DNA from: Mesorhizobium alhagi CCNWXJ12-2
GTDB lineage: Bacteria; Pseudomonadota; Alphaproteobacteria; Rhizobiales; Rhizobiaceae
DNA length: 64,000 bases
Direction: 5' to 3'
NCBI RefSeq assembly: GCF_000236565.1
Contig: NZ_AHAM01000030.1
Coordinates: 1-64,000, forward strand
How positions within the stretch are numbered: the stretch's first letter is position 1; every line of letters begins with the position of its first letter. A program made the translations under genes and the position numbers. Shown piece after piece: positions 8,961-17,413 of this stretch. The notes beneath the pieces were generated by a model. It did no database searches. It worked only from the letters and a program-made list of their open reading frames with translations, and was not told where the DNA came from.

Positions 8961-9100
8961 CGACTGCCAGTTTGGTTCAGAAGGGCCGGACCATCGTCCG
9001 GCCCTTCGCGTTCCTGCCGCGGCGTGACGCAGCGGCCTCGCCGTGATATGTGCGCGGCAAAGTTAGACAAACCGGCTTCGGCCCACCATATGGCGTCGCC

Positions 9101-10333
9101 ATGACCCTTTCGCTTGATCTCACCGCCAATCCTACGCGCGATATGCTGCGCGCCCGCGCCGTCATGCCGGCAAAAGGGTCGCTGATAGGCCTGTCGCGTG
9201 CCGAACTCGGCGAGGCGTTGATCTCGGCCGGCGTGCCAGAGCGCCAGGCAAAGATGCGCGTCCAGCAGCTTTGGCACTGGCTCTATGTGCGCGGTGTTTC
9301 GGATTTCTCCGAGATGCTCAACATCTCCAAGGATCTGCGCGCGACGCTGGAGCAGCATTTCACCATCGCCCGGCCAGAGATCGTCGAGGAGCAGATCTCC
9401 AACGACGGCACGCGCAAATGGCTGTTTCGTTTTCCGCCGCGCGGAGCAGGCCGTCCGGTCGAGATCGAGACGGTCTACATTCCGGAAGAAGGCCGCGGTA
9501 CGCTGTGCATTTCCAGCCAGGTCGGCTGTACGCTGACGTGCTCCTTCTGCCACACCGGCACGCAGAAGCTGGTGCGCAATCTGACGGCCGAAGAAATCCT
9601 CGCCCAGCTTCTGACGGCGCGCGACCGGCTCGGCGATTTTCCCGAGCGCGGCACGCCCGACGGCGCCATCGTGCCGGCCGAGGGCCGCAAGGTCACCAAT
9701 GTCGTGATGATGGGCATGGGCGAGCCGCTCTACAATTTCGAGGCGGTCAAGAAGGCGCTGCTGATCGCCTCCGACGGCGATGGGCTTTCCCTGTCGAAGC
9801 GCCGCATCACGCTGTCGACCTCCGGCGTCGTGCCCGAAATCTTCCGCACCGGCGACGAGATCGGCGTCATGCTGGCGATCTCGCTGCATGCGACCAATGA
9901 CGACCTGCGCGACCTCCTGGTGCCCATCAACAAGAAGTATCCGCTGAGCGAACTGATCGCCGCCTGCCGCGCCTATCCCGGCCTGTCGAACGCGAAGAGA
10001 ATAACGTTCGAGTATGTGATGCTGAAGGACGTCAACGATTCCATCGAAGACGCCAAGGCGCTGATAAAGCTGCTGCGCGGCATTCCGGCAAAAATCAATC
10101 TGATCCCGTTCAATCCGTGGCCCGGCACCAACTACCAGTGCTCGGACTGGGAAACGATCGAGAAATTCGCCGATTACATCAACAATGCCGGCTATGCCTC
10201 ACCGATCCGCACCCCGCGCGGCCGCGACATCCTCGCCGCCTGCGGCCAGCTCAAATCGGAATCCGAGCGCATGAAGAAGGTCGATCGCCTGGCGCTCGAA
10301 GCCATGATGATCGCCGGTCACGGCGAGGCGTGA
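9101..10333 (+). CDS. rlmN: 23S rRNA (adenine(2503)-C(2))-methyltransferase / tRNA m2A37 methyltransferase
   Basis: This is a 410-residue dual-specificity radical-SAM methyltransferase modifying A2503 of 23S rRNA and A37 of some tRNAs. The cluster-binding motif is CTLTCSFC (C143, C147, C150). The SAM-binding 'MMGMGEPL' follows. The accessory catalytic cysteine lies near the C-terminus in 'ILAACGQL'. The N-terminal RNA-binding helical domain ('[14 protein letters not shown]') is typical. The ATG was chosen by family length; the frame is open 17 codons further upstream. It ends 15 bases from the convergent LysE-family gene. Confidence 0.97.
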   Translation: MTLSLDLTANPTRDMLRARAVMPAKGSLIGLSRAELGEALISAGVPERQAKMRVQQLWHWLYVRGVSDFSEMLNISKDLRATLEQHFTIARPEIVEEQISNDGTRKWLFRFPPRGAGRPVEIETVYIPEEGRGTLCISSQVGCTLTCSFCHTGTQKLVRNLTAEEILAQLLTARDRLGDFPERGTPDGAIVPAEGRKVTNVVMMGMGEPLYNFEAVKKALLIASDGDGLSLSKRRITLSTSGVVPEIFRTGDEIGVMLAISLHATNDDLRDLLVPINKKYPLSELIAACRAYPGLSNAKRITFEYVMLKDVNDSIEDAKALIKLLRGIPAKINLIPFNPWPGTNYQCSDWETIEKFADYINNAGYASPIRTPRGRDILAACGQLKSESERMKKVDRLALEAMMIAGHGEA

Positions 10334-10348
10334 CCAGGGCCAACTGGG

Positions 10349-10990
10349 CTACTTCGCCTGCGCCGTCAGGATCTTGAGCGCGAAGGCCGAAAACACACCG
10401 GCGAATAGATAGTCCACCACCCGGGTCACCGTCGGGTTCTTCTTCAGAAGCCCGGCGAACTTGTCGGCGGCGATCACCATCGGCGCTGTCACCGGCAGCG
10501 ACAGCGGAATGAACAGCAGGCCGAGGAAAAGCAGTTTTCCCGGTGCGTTCGGATCGTTGGCCGAGACGAATTGCGGCAGGAACGTCATGAAGAACAGGAT
10601 GATTTTCGGGTTCAACAGGTTGATTCCGAGCCCGGTCGCCCAGTTCTGGAACAGGCTGCGGCCCGAGCCCGCCTTCTTTTCAGGCGAGAAGGCCGAGCCG
10701 TTGCGGATCGCCTGATAGGCCAGCCACACCAGATAACCCGCGCCAAAGATTTTCAGCACCAGGAACGCCTGCGGCGAAGCGACGATCAGGGCCGACAGCC
10801 CGAGCGCCACCAGCGCGGTGTGGATTATGACGCCGGTCATCGCGCCGAACATGCAGGCGAAGCCTGCAGCGCGGCCTGCCGAAAGCGCCCGCCCGACGAA
10901 TAGGGTCATGTCCGGCCCGGGCGTGATCGCGATGATGAAGGTCGCGACCGCAAACTGGACTATGATGCTGGCTTCCGGAATGAACGGCAT
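10349..10990 (-). CDS. LysE family amino-acid exporter (RhtB-like)
   Basis: This is a 213-residue inner-membrane protein with the LysE/RhtB signature near the N-terminus ('ITPGPDMTLFVGRALSAGRAAG'; the family form is TPGP) and five to six hydrophobic segments. A central 'NLLNPKIILFFMTFLPQFV' is the other family hallmark. It would export an amino acid or similar metabolite by proton exchange. The specific substrate is not readable. Confidence 0.93.
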   Translation of the reverse strand: MPFIPEASIIVQFAVATFIIAITPGPDMTLFVGRALSAGRAAGFACMFGAMTGVIIHTALVALGLSALIVASPQAFLVLKIFGAGYLVWLAYQAIRNGSAFSPEKKAGSGRSLFQNWATGLGINLLNPKIILFFMTFLPQFVSANDPNAPGKLLFLGLLFIPLSLPVTAPMVIAADKFAGLLKKNPTVTRVVDYLFAGVFSAFALKILTAQAK

Positions 10991-11053
10991 GGTGCGGACC
11001 TCACGCGACGGCGTTCAATATCCGAATCTCGGCAGACACACCAGCGTATTGAT

Positions 11054-12001
11054 CTACTGAACCGCGCCCCGCAGTTCCGCATCCTTCGCGATAGCGGGCT
11101 CGCGGATCTCATAGGCAAGGCCGTTCCACATCCAGTGGCTCGGCTCGGCGCCGCCACCTTGGACCAACGTGACAAGGTCGGGCCAACCGTCGGCCGAGGT
11201 TTTCGGGTCGAGGTAAAGCGCCATGCCTTCGCTGTTGTAGACCTCACGCCAATCTTCGCTCGCGCCCTGGCGTGCAAAGCCGCTCAGCGTGCAGCCCGAC
11301 TCGCCGTAGTAGCGGCTGGACCCGCAAAGCGAGGCAAAGACCATCTCGGCGTCCTGCGCGACTTTGACCGAGGCCGCCGAGAGGAGCGGCTGCTTGCCGG
11401 TGGCCTCGCTGAACAATGCCGCTTCGTCGGCCATGAGCTTTGTCGCGGTTCCGATGGATTGATCCGTTTCCGAGAGAGCGACGCTTTGATAGGCCGACAT
11501 GTCGACTGCGCTGCAACGGGGCGCGATCGCGTCAAGCACCGCGCGCGACCCCCTCAGCGAAAACACTGCAGCTGGCTCTCCGCCGAATGCGAAGGAGAGC
11601 CTGTTGCCTGCCTTCAGGGGTTCAAGCATTTGGAATGGAATGGCGATCGTCACAACGCCGGGACTCAAGCTTGCCTTGGCGGGCAGGTCGACGCCATCTA
11701 CGGTGACCACCACATCGGTTTCATGGAGGAGAGTTGCCGACGTAGCCTCGACGCGCAGGCGAAAGCTCCAGCGCTGTTCGGCACAGGAAAACGACCCGCC
11801 GGTGATATTGGTCGCCTTCAGCGGAACCGGCAATATGGCGACCGCGCCGCTTCCGGCTTCTTCCCAACGGTCGCCTGCCATGGCCGAGAGCGCTCCAGAC
11901 AATAGGAAGGCGGCCGCACAAAAACCCAGCCGCCGACGCCCAGCTACCCGTTTCCCAGCCGGTTCGGCAATCTCTCCAACGATTTCGACAGATTGAGCCA
12001 T
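11054..12001 (-). CDS. Hypothetical exported protein
   Basis: This is a 315-residue protein of no family I recognise. It has a cytoplasmic lead of about 24 residues, a hydrophobic segment (LGFCAAAFLLSGALSAMAG) that is a signal peptide or anchor, and then a beta-rich mature part with several cysteines (CAEQRW, PRCSAV, LCGSS, GCTLSG). The C-terminal part ('ALYLDPKTSADGWPDLVTLVQGG...HWMWNGLAYE') resembles the repeat-like ends of periplasmic proteins that carry FG-GAP-like or 'WNGxxY' motifs. It is divergent from argG with about 155 bases between. The base composition matches its neighbours. Confidence 0.7.
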   Translation of the reverse strand: MAQSVEIVGEIAEPAGKRVAGRRRLGFCAAAFLLSGALSAMAGDRWEEAGSGAVAILPVPLKATNITGGSFSCAEQRWSFRLRVEATSATLLHETDVVVTVDGVDLPAKASLSPGVVTIAIPFQMLEPLKAGNRLSFAFGGEPAAVFSLRGSRAVLDAIAPRCSAVDMSAYQSVALSETDQSIGTATKLMADEAALFSEATGKQPLLSAASVKVAQDAEMVFASLCGSSRYYGESGCTLSGFARQGASEDWREVYNSEGMALYLDPKTSADGWPDLVTLVQGGGAEPSHWMWNGLAYEIREPAIAKDAELRGAVQ

Positions 12002-12156
12002 CGGGCGTGAAGTCTTCGCCAGATTCGTTAAAAGTTTATTGAATGCCGCTTTGACCTGTGTACTGGCCGGGCCTTGTCCGGCCCGGCATTCCTGCTAAAA
12101 GTCCCGCCCGAGACGCGGCCCAACAAAGTGCTGCGCAGCAAAGCCTCGGGGTAAAT

Positions 12157-13380
12157 ATGTCGAAGTGGAAAGACGTGAAAAAGGTCGTGCTCGCCTATTC
12201 CGGCGGTCTCGATACCTCCATCATCCTGAAGTGGCTGCAGACCGAGCTGGGCGCGGAGGTCGTGACCTTCACCGCCGATCTCGGCCAGGGCGGGGAATTG
12301 GAGCCGGCGCGCAAGAAGGCGGAGATGCTCGGCATCAAGGACATCCGCGTCATGGATGTGCGTGAGGAGTTCGTAAGCGATTTCGTTTTCCCGATGTTCC
12401 GCGCCAATGCGGTATATGAAGGCACCTATCTCCTCGGCACGTCGATCGCGCGGCCTCTGATCTCGAAGCACCTGGTCGATATCGCCAGGGAAACCGGCGC
12501 CGACGCCATCGCCCACGGGGCGACCGGTAAGGGCAACGACCAGGTCCGCTTCGAGCTTTCGGCCTACGCCCTCAATCCCGACATCAAGGTCATTGCGCCA
12601 TGGCGCGACTGGTCGTTCAAATCACGGACCGACCTCCTGAATTTTGCCGAGCAGCACCAGATTCCGGTACCCAAGGACAAGAAGGGCGACGCACCGTTTT
12701 CAGTCGACGCCAATCTTCTCCACTCCTCTTCCGAGGGCAAGGTGCTGGAGGATCCGTGGAGCGAGCCGCCGGAATTCGTCCACCAGCGCACCATTTCGCC
12801 GATGGACGCGCCGGACGCCGTGACCGAGATCACCATCGAATTCAAGAATGGCGATCCGGTCGCACTTAACGGCAAGAAGCTGTCGCCGGCGGCGATGCTG
12901 GCTGCGCTCAACGATCTTGGTCGCGACAACGGAATCGGCCGGCTCGACCTCGTCGAAAACCGCTTCGTCGGCATGAAATCACGCGGCGTCTACGAGACGC
13001 CGGGCGGCACTATCCTGATCGCGGCGCACCGGGCCATCGAGTCGATCACGCTCGACCGGGGGGCGGCTCATCTCAAGGACGAGCTGATGCCGCGCTACGC
13101 CGAGCTGATCTATAACGGCTTCTGGTTCTCACCCGAGCGCGAAATGCTGCAGGCGCTGATCGACAAGAGCCAGCAGGATGTCGAGGGCGAAGTGCGGCTG
13201 AAGCTCTACAAGGGCAACGTCATCGTCACCGGCCGCCGCTCGCAGAAATCGCTCTATTCCGATGCGCTGGTCACCTTCGAGGATGACCGCGGCGCCTACG
13301 ACCAGAAGGATGCCGAAGGGTTCATCCGCCTCAATGCGCTGCGTCTCAGGACGCTCGCCGCCCGCGGTCGAAAAGGTTGA
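12157..13380 (+). CDS. argG: Argininosuccinate synthase
   Basis: This is a 407-residue ATP-dependent ligase joining citrulline and aspartate, the penultimate step of arginine synthesis. The N-terminal PP-loop AYSGGLDTS (residues 13-21) binds ATP, and '[15 protein letters not shown]'-type sequence ('[15 protein letters not shown]' here) is the second family signature. Length matches the type I enzyme. The upstream frame is open for 33 more codons, but GGGGTAAAT before this ATG and homologous N-termini ([17 protein letters not shown]) fix the start. A small exported-protein gene follows at 5 bases. Confidence 0.98.
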   Translation: MSKWKDVKKVVLAYSGGLDTSIILKWLQTELGAEVVTFTADLGQGGELEPARKKAEMLGIKDIRVMDVREEFVSDFVFPMFRANAVYEGTYLLGTSIARPLISKHLVDIARETGADAIAHGATGKGNDQVRFELSAYALNPDIKVIAPWRDWSFKSRTDLLNFAEQHQIPVPKDKKGDAPFSVDANLLHSSSEGKVLEDPWSEPPEFVHQRTISPMDAPDAVTEITIEFKNGDPVALNGKKLSPAAMLAALNDLGRDNGIGRLDLVENRFVGMKSRGVYETPGGTILIAAHRAIESITLDRGAAHLKDELMPRYAELIYNGFWFSPEREMLQALIDKSQQDVEGEVRLKLYKGNVIVTGRRSQKSLYSDALVTFEDDRGAYDQKDAEGFIRLNALRLRTLAARGRKG

Positions 13381-13385
13381 GGTCC

Positions 13386-13904
13386 ATGCGCCTCGGCCGC
13401 TGCCTTGTCGCGCTGATCTGTTCGGCGGGCGCCGCGTCGGCGTCCGAGTTCGACCCCCTCGCCGTCGATCTGGCGTCGCTGATCGAGTGCCGTTCGGATG
13501 CGCGGACCTATAACAGCTTTGCCCTGTGGCTGACCGGCGATCCGGCAGCCGCGAAAGCGCTTGGCTGGCAGGCGATCGTTTCGGATAACCCGTTCCTGAA
13601 GGAATACAGCCTGCCTGCCGCAATCGCCGTTTTCGGCCATGAGATCGACCGTGTCGCCTTCACTGCGTCGGGTCCGATGGCGGTGCTCGACGCTGTGGCT
13701 CCGGACGAATTGGCGAAAAAGCTCGGAATCACGCCCGAGATCGCCACGGCCGGCAAATTCCTGGGCGAGAAAGTGGTCCTGGAGGCGAAGGAGGAGGATC
13801 TCGGGATGGTTTTCGAGACCCGCGTAGCACTCAACGTGTCTACCGTCGATTCCCATCGCGGCAAGACGCTTGCCGGATGCTCCTACAGGATAGAAGTGCG
13901 ATAG
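13386..13904 (+). CDS. Hypothetical exported protein downstream of argG
   Basis: This is a 172-residue protein with a signal peptide (RLGRCLVALICSAGAASA) and no recognised domain. The mature part contains two conserved-looking cysteines (IECRSD and AGCSYR) that bracket it and could form a disulphide. The ATG is 5 bases after the argG stop with AGGTCC upstream, suggesting co-transcription with argG. Nothing ties it to arginine synthesis. Confidence 0.75.
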   Translation: MRLGRCLVALICSAGAASASEFDPLAVDLASLIECRSDARTYNSFALWLTGDPAAAKALGWQAIVSDNPFLKEYSLPAAIAVFGHEIDRVAFTASGPMAVLDAVAPDELAKKLGITPEIATAGKFLGEKVVLEAKEEDLGMVFETRVALNVSTVDSHRGKTLAGCSYRIEVR

Positions 13905-13973
13905 GCCGTTTGGCGGAGCATCGCAAGGCCTGAGCACCGGGCGTGGTGGCCCGGCGCTGCAGCTGTATCGAGC

Positions 13974-14765
13974 TTACCGCCCGTCAATGGCGACGGCGAT
14001 GTGGGCGATGGCCTGCTGATAGACGCTCGCGGAATTCCAGCCCGCGATCGCGCCCATATTGCCCTGAGCGCCCGCGCCGGGATTCCAGCCGTGAGCCCTC
14101 AGGAAATTGGCCGTGGACATCAGCGCAATGCTCTTGTCGCGCAGGTTCTTGTTGCCGACGGCATATTTCAGGACGTTGCCTGGCAGAAACTGGGTGTGAC
14201 CGATCTCACCATGCATGGCGCCGACCGACCCGGCGCTCAGTGCGCCGCTGTCGACCAGCCTGAGCGCTGCAATGGCATGCGGGGTGAAGAATGCCGGACG
14301 GCGGCAATCGTAGGCCAGCGTCACGATCGCCGAGACCGTGTTCTGCTTGCCCATGAAGGAGCCGAAACCGGTTTCCATGCCCCAGATGGCGAGCAGCACG
14401 CCGGGCGACACGCCATAGGAGCTTTCAATCTTATTGAAGAGCGCCGCGTTCGACTTCTTCAGCGAACGGCCCTTGGAGATGATGACATTCGCGCCGCGGC
14501 GCTGCATGAAAGCTTCCAGGGAGCCGCTGAACGCTTTGCGGGCGGCGCGATCAGCCCTGATGGTTGCAGTGGCGTATCTTGCGCCGGCTAGCGCTGCAAG
14601 ACCCCTGCTCCCGACGCCAGCAGCCCTCGCCTCGTTGGCGAACTCCGCCTTCCACTGCTCGAATCCAGCAGCGCTTTCGCCGCACGAGGCCGCCTGCGCG
14701 GCGCCAGTCAGCAGGCTGAGCGCAGCCACAGCAGCAATCAACCTTATCTTGGCAAGAAATGCCAT
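13974..14765 (-). CDS. Lytic murein transglycosylase (MltB / SLT_2 family)
   Basis: This is a 263-residue exported peptidoglycan lytic enzyme that cleaves the MurNAc-GlcNAc bond and forms 1,6-anhydroMurNAc. A signal peptide ends at GAAQAA. The catalytic glutamate is E131 in 'IWGMETGFG', the SLT_2/MltB signature, preceded by 'YGVSPGVLLA'. Downstream are 'AMHGEIGHTQFLPGN' and 'ANFLRAHGW', which line the substrate groove. It lacks the C-terminal PG_binding_1 domain found in longer family members. It is divergent from the amine oxidase gene. Confidence 0.93.
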   Translation of the reverse strand: MAFLAKIRLIAAVAALSLLTGAAQAASCGESAAGFEQWKAEFANEARAAGVGSRGLAALAGARYATATIRADRAARKAFSGSLEAFMQRRGANVIISKGRSLKKSNAALFNKIESSYGVSPGVLLAIWGMETGFGSFMGKQNTVSAIVTLAYDCRRPAFFTPHAIAALRLVDSGALSAGSVGAMHGEIGHTQFLPGNVLKYAVGNKNLRDKSIALMSTANFLRAHGWNPGAGAQGNMGAIAGWNSASVYQQAIAHIAVAIDGR

Positions 14766-14928
14766 GTCATTCTCCTGAACCTGAATCGATCCCCGAAGGG
14801 AGCCTGCCGGCGAATCGCCCGCTTGTGCCTGCCAACGGTCAAAACGTCATTGACATTCGAGCCGCTGGCGAACGCCGAAGAACTTCCCTACGATCAAGTA
14901 TATAATGTGGCAAGGGGCTGAATAAGTC

Positions 14929-16167
14929 ATGAAAGACGTTGATGTCATCGTCGTCGGCGCGGGTTCGGCTGGTTTGGCCGCAGCCAAGACCCTGCGCGCG
15001 GCAGGGTTGAGCTTCACTGTTCTGGAGGCGATGAACCGCGTCGGCGGCCGCGCCTGGACGTCCACCGAGCATTTCGGCATCCCCTTCGACATCGGCTGCG
15101 CCTGGCTCCACGCAGCCGACCGCAATCCATATTTTCCGGAAGCCGAAGCGGCCGGCTGGACCCTTCACCATCACGATATGAATGTCGACCATCTCTACTA
15201 TGGCAAACGCAAGGCCTCGGAAGAAGAAGAGGCGGAGATGAATCGCGCCGACTATGAAATGTCGGCGGCGCTCGAGAATTGGAGCGGGGCGGACGGCAAT
15301 GTCTCGTCGCTGCTCTCCCCCGGTCATGCGCCGCGCGCCGCCGCGACCTTCGCCGGGCCGATGGATTTCGGCCAAGATTACGACGAGGTTTCGATAGAAG
15401 ATTTTCGCGCGGCCGCCGATCTCGAGCCGAATTACTTTACAAAGGAAGGTTTTGGCGCACTGGTCGCGCAATACGCGGCCGATGTGCCTGTCGAACTGTC
15501 GACCCCTGTCCGGAAAATCCTTTGGGACGTGCCGGGTGTCGCCTGCGTCACCGATCGCGGAACGATCCGCGCCAGCGCCGTCATCGTCACCGCCTCGCCG
15601 GCGGTACTGGCATTCGAGGAGATCGAATTCTCACCCGCCCTGCCCGATGACGTCGTGGAGGCTTTCTTCGATCTGCCGATGGGCATGCTCACCAAACTGC
15701 CGATCGAGATCAGGGGCACGCGGCTCGGCCTTGCCCCGTTCGACGACCTGCTGATCGAACGGCCGGCCCGCCACGACATCTATTTCCTGTGCTTTCCGTT
15801 CGACACCGACCTCATGGTTGGCTTCGTCGGCGGAGATTTTGCGTGGGAAATGTCGGCGGCGGGCGAGGCGGCGGGTGTCGATTTCGTCACCGACAGGCTC
15901 TGCGGTATCTTCGGCAACGATGTCAGGAAGCATGTCGGCCGAGCCGCCATGACCAACTGGGGCGGCGAACGCTTCGTGCGCGGCGCCTATGCGGCGGCCC
16001 GTCCGGGCAGAGCGGCTGCACGCGCCACACTCATGGAGCCGGTGGCTGAACGCATCTGGTTCGCCGGCGAGGCTCTGGCTGGATCGCTGATCCAGACCTG
16101 TGGCGGCGCAAGGCTTTCGGGCGAAACGGTGGCCCGGCAGGTGGCGGCGCAACTCGGCGCGAAATAG
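14929..16167 (+). CDS. FAD-dependent amine oxidase family protein
   Basis: This is a 412-residue flavoprotein. The N-terminal Rossmann motif is 'VIVVGAGSAGLAAAKTL' (GxGxxG at 10-15) with a matching acidic residue at the end of beta 2 ('VLEAMNRVGGRAWT', the amine-oxidase GG motif with RVGGR). The C-terminal FAD motif is 'IWFAGEALAGSLIQTCGGARLSGE'. It is cytoplasmic, with no signal peptide. It could oxidise amines or polyamines, or belong to the phytoene-desaturase-like branch; the substrate is not determinable. The ATG is preceded by AAGGGGCTGAATAAGTC. Confidence 0.9.
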   Translation: MKDVDVIVVGAGSAGLAAAKTLRAAGLSFTVLEAMNRVGGRAWTSTEHFGIPFDIGCAWLHAADRNPYFPEAEAAGWTLHHHDMNVDHLYYGKRKASEEEEAEMNRADYEMSAALENWSGADGNVSSLLSPGHAPRAAATFAGPMDFGQDYDEVSIEDFRAAADLEPNYFTKEGFGALVAQYAADVPVELSTPVRKILWDVPGVACVTDRGTIRASAVIVTASPAVLAFEEIEFSPALPDDVVEAFFDLPMGMLTKLPIEIRGTRLGLAPFDDLLIERPARHDIYFLCFPFDTDLMVGFVGGDFAWEMSAAGEAAGVDFVTDRLCGIFGNDVRKHVGRAAMTNWGGERFVRGAYAAARPGRAAARATLMEPVAERIWFAGEALAGSLIQTCGGARLSGETVARQVAAQLGAK

Positions 16168-16426
16168 CTCCTGGAAAGCCTGGAACGAGTTTCCGCGCGA
16201 GGTTTGCCCAGGATCACAAATTTGCCGGCGGCGGTCGCGCATGGCTGAAACCGGAAATCTGGCCGTGGGCCATTCGCGTACAACTCTTGGCTGTCCGGCG
16301 CTGATCCACGGCTTCTGCAAGGCAAATGTAACAAACCGTCGGTCCACTCCACCGCCTTTGGGCGGAACAGAACCGGTTTGGCTCCGTTTATGACCGGACG
16401 GGACAATGAATCCACGGAGCGTTACC

Positions 16427-17101
16427 ATGAAACCCAATCTCCTGATTTCCGCGGCTGCCGGTGCATTGTTTGCAATGACGGCATCGGCACTCGCCCAGAC
16501 ATCTGTCACCGCCACGACGGACCTCAACGTCCGCGCTGGCCCCGGTCCGCAGCATCCTGTCATCGGGGTTCTGAGCGCCGGACAGGCGACGACGCTGCGA
16601 GGCTGCATCGAGGGCAGCAAATGGTGTTCCGTTGCCGAAGCCGGCGGTCAGGGCTGGGTCTATTCAGATTATCTGACAGGCGATTTCGGAGGCCAGCAGG
16701 TGGTGGTTACCGAACGTCCCGCCGGTTCCGTCGAGGTGGTCACTGCCCCCTCGGGTGAAGGCGGTGCGGAAGGCGCTGTTGTAGGCGGCACTACCGGTGC
16801 TGTTGCCGGCGCGATCATCGGCGGACCCGTCGGTGCGGCTGTCGGCGGCGTTGCCGGCGCGACCATAGGCGGCGCTACCGGTGCTGCCGCCGAGCCGCCG
16901 GCCGAAGTACGAACCTTCGTATCGTCCAACCGGGCTGATCCGGTCTTTCTTGAAGGCGAGGTCGTGGTCGGCGCCAGCCTGCCCGAAACCGTCGAACTTC
17001 GCGAAATCCCGAACTACGAGTACCGCTATGTCAACGTGAACAACCAGCCGGTGCTCGTCGAGCCGGAGACCCGCAGGATCGTCTATGTCATGCGGCAGTA
17101 G
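16427..17101 (+). CDS. SH3 and DUF1236 domain exported protein
   Basis: This is a 224-residue secreted protein in three parts. A signal peptide ends at ALAQ. A bacterial SH3 domain follows (about residues 26-85: 'TATTDLNVRAGPGPQHPVIGVL', 'GCIEGSKWCSV', 'GWVYSDYL'). A Gly/Ala/Val-rich linker (about 105-155, repeated 'GAVAGAIIGG/GATIGGATG' units like glycine-zipper segments) leads to the C-terminal DUF1236 module ('ELREIPNYEYRYVNV...VEPETRRIVYV'). This architecture is frequent in Rhizobiales and likely acts at the cell wall. CACGGAGCGTTACC precedes the ATG. A strong terminator follows. Confidence 0.88.
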   Translation: MKPNLLISAAAGALFAMTASALAQTSVTATTDLNVRAGPGPQHPVIGVLSAGQATTLRGCIEGSKWCSVAEAGGQGWVYSDYLTGDFGGQQVVVTERPAGSVEVVTAPSGEGGAEGAVVGGTTGAVAGAIIGGPVGAAVGGVAGATIGGATGAAAEPPAEVRTFVSSNRADPVFLEGEVVVGASLPETVELREIPNYEYRYVNVNNQPVLVEPETRRIVYVMRQ

Positions 17102-17122
17102 CAGCCGAAGACCTTGGTTCTG

Positions 17123-17155
17123 GAACGCCGGGCCCATCGCCCGGCGTTCTTCATT
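17123..17155 (+). terminator. Intrinsic terminator of the SH3/DUF1236 gene
   Basis: A perfect 11-bp inverted repeat (17123-17133 and 17139-17149, loop CCATC) is followed by TTCATTTC, 22 bases after the stop codon. Confidence 0.8.
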
Positions 17156-17189
17156 TCAAGCAGCGCCGGCGCTCGATTCCGCCGCCACC

Positions 17190-17334
17190 TTGACATTTCG
17201 CGCTGCATGATGTTCTTGCGCTGCAAATTCCGCGACGAGTACAGACTCCGAGCAGCCGACCGGGACCCCTAGAGGTATAAATCGATCCCGGAGGCCAACA
17301 CCCGGCAGCGCGATGCGCCCCCGGGTGCTTTTTG
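17190..17334 (+). ncRNA. Candidate small RNA or attenuated leader upstream of ffh
   Basis: A TTGACA -35-like box at 17190-17195 is followed 100 bases later by a strong GC-rich hairpin (CACCCGG 17299-17305 with CCGGGTG 17321-17327, plus an inner GCGC/GCGC stem) and CTTTTTGG. The upstream gene has its own terminator, so this second terminator implies a separate transcript or a premature stop in the ffh leader. The -10 box is poor. The SRP 4.5S RNA was considered and rejected because the conserved GGUCAGG...GGAAG apical loop is absent. Confidence 0.3.
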
Positions 17335-17413
17335 GCTTTGGCTATAGCTTGGCTCTCATGCGCGGAGACATTACCTCTGGGCAGGAAACCGCTCAGAGAC
17401 ACAAGGAAGTGCA

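Larger units (their letters stand above)
17102..17413. other. 312-base gene-free stretch upstream of ffh
   Basis: It holds no protein gene. It contains two plus-oriented terminator hairpins (17123-17153 and 17299-17334). Between them is a TTGACA box (17190-17195), so a short transcript ending before ffh is possible. The ffh start follows AAGGAAGTGCA. Confidence 0.6.

Noticed and set aside
12066-12087. Intrinsic terminator or argG attenuator (GCCGGGCC/GGCCCGGC)
   Set aside because: A perfect 8-bp hairpin is present upstream of argG, but no T run follows on either strand and no leader peptide is seen.
17190-17334. SRP 4.5S RNA gene next to ffh
   Set aside because: The conserved apical loop GGUCAGG...GGAAG is absent.
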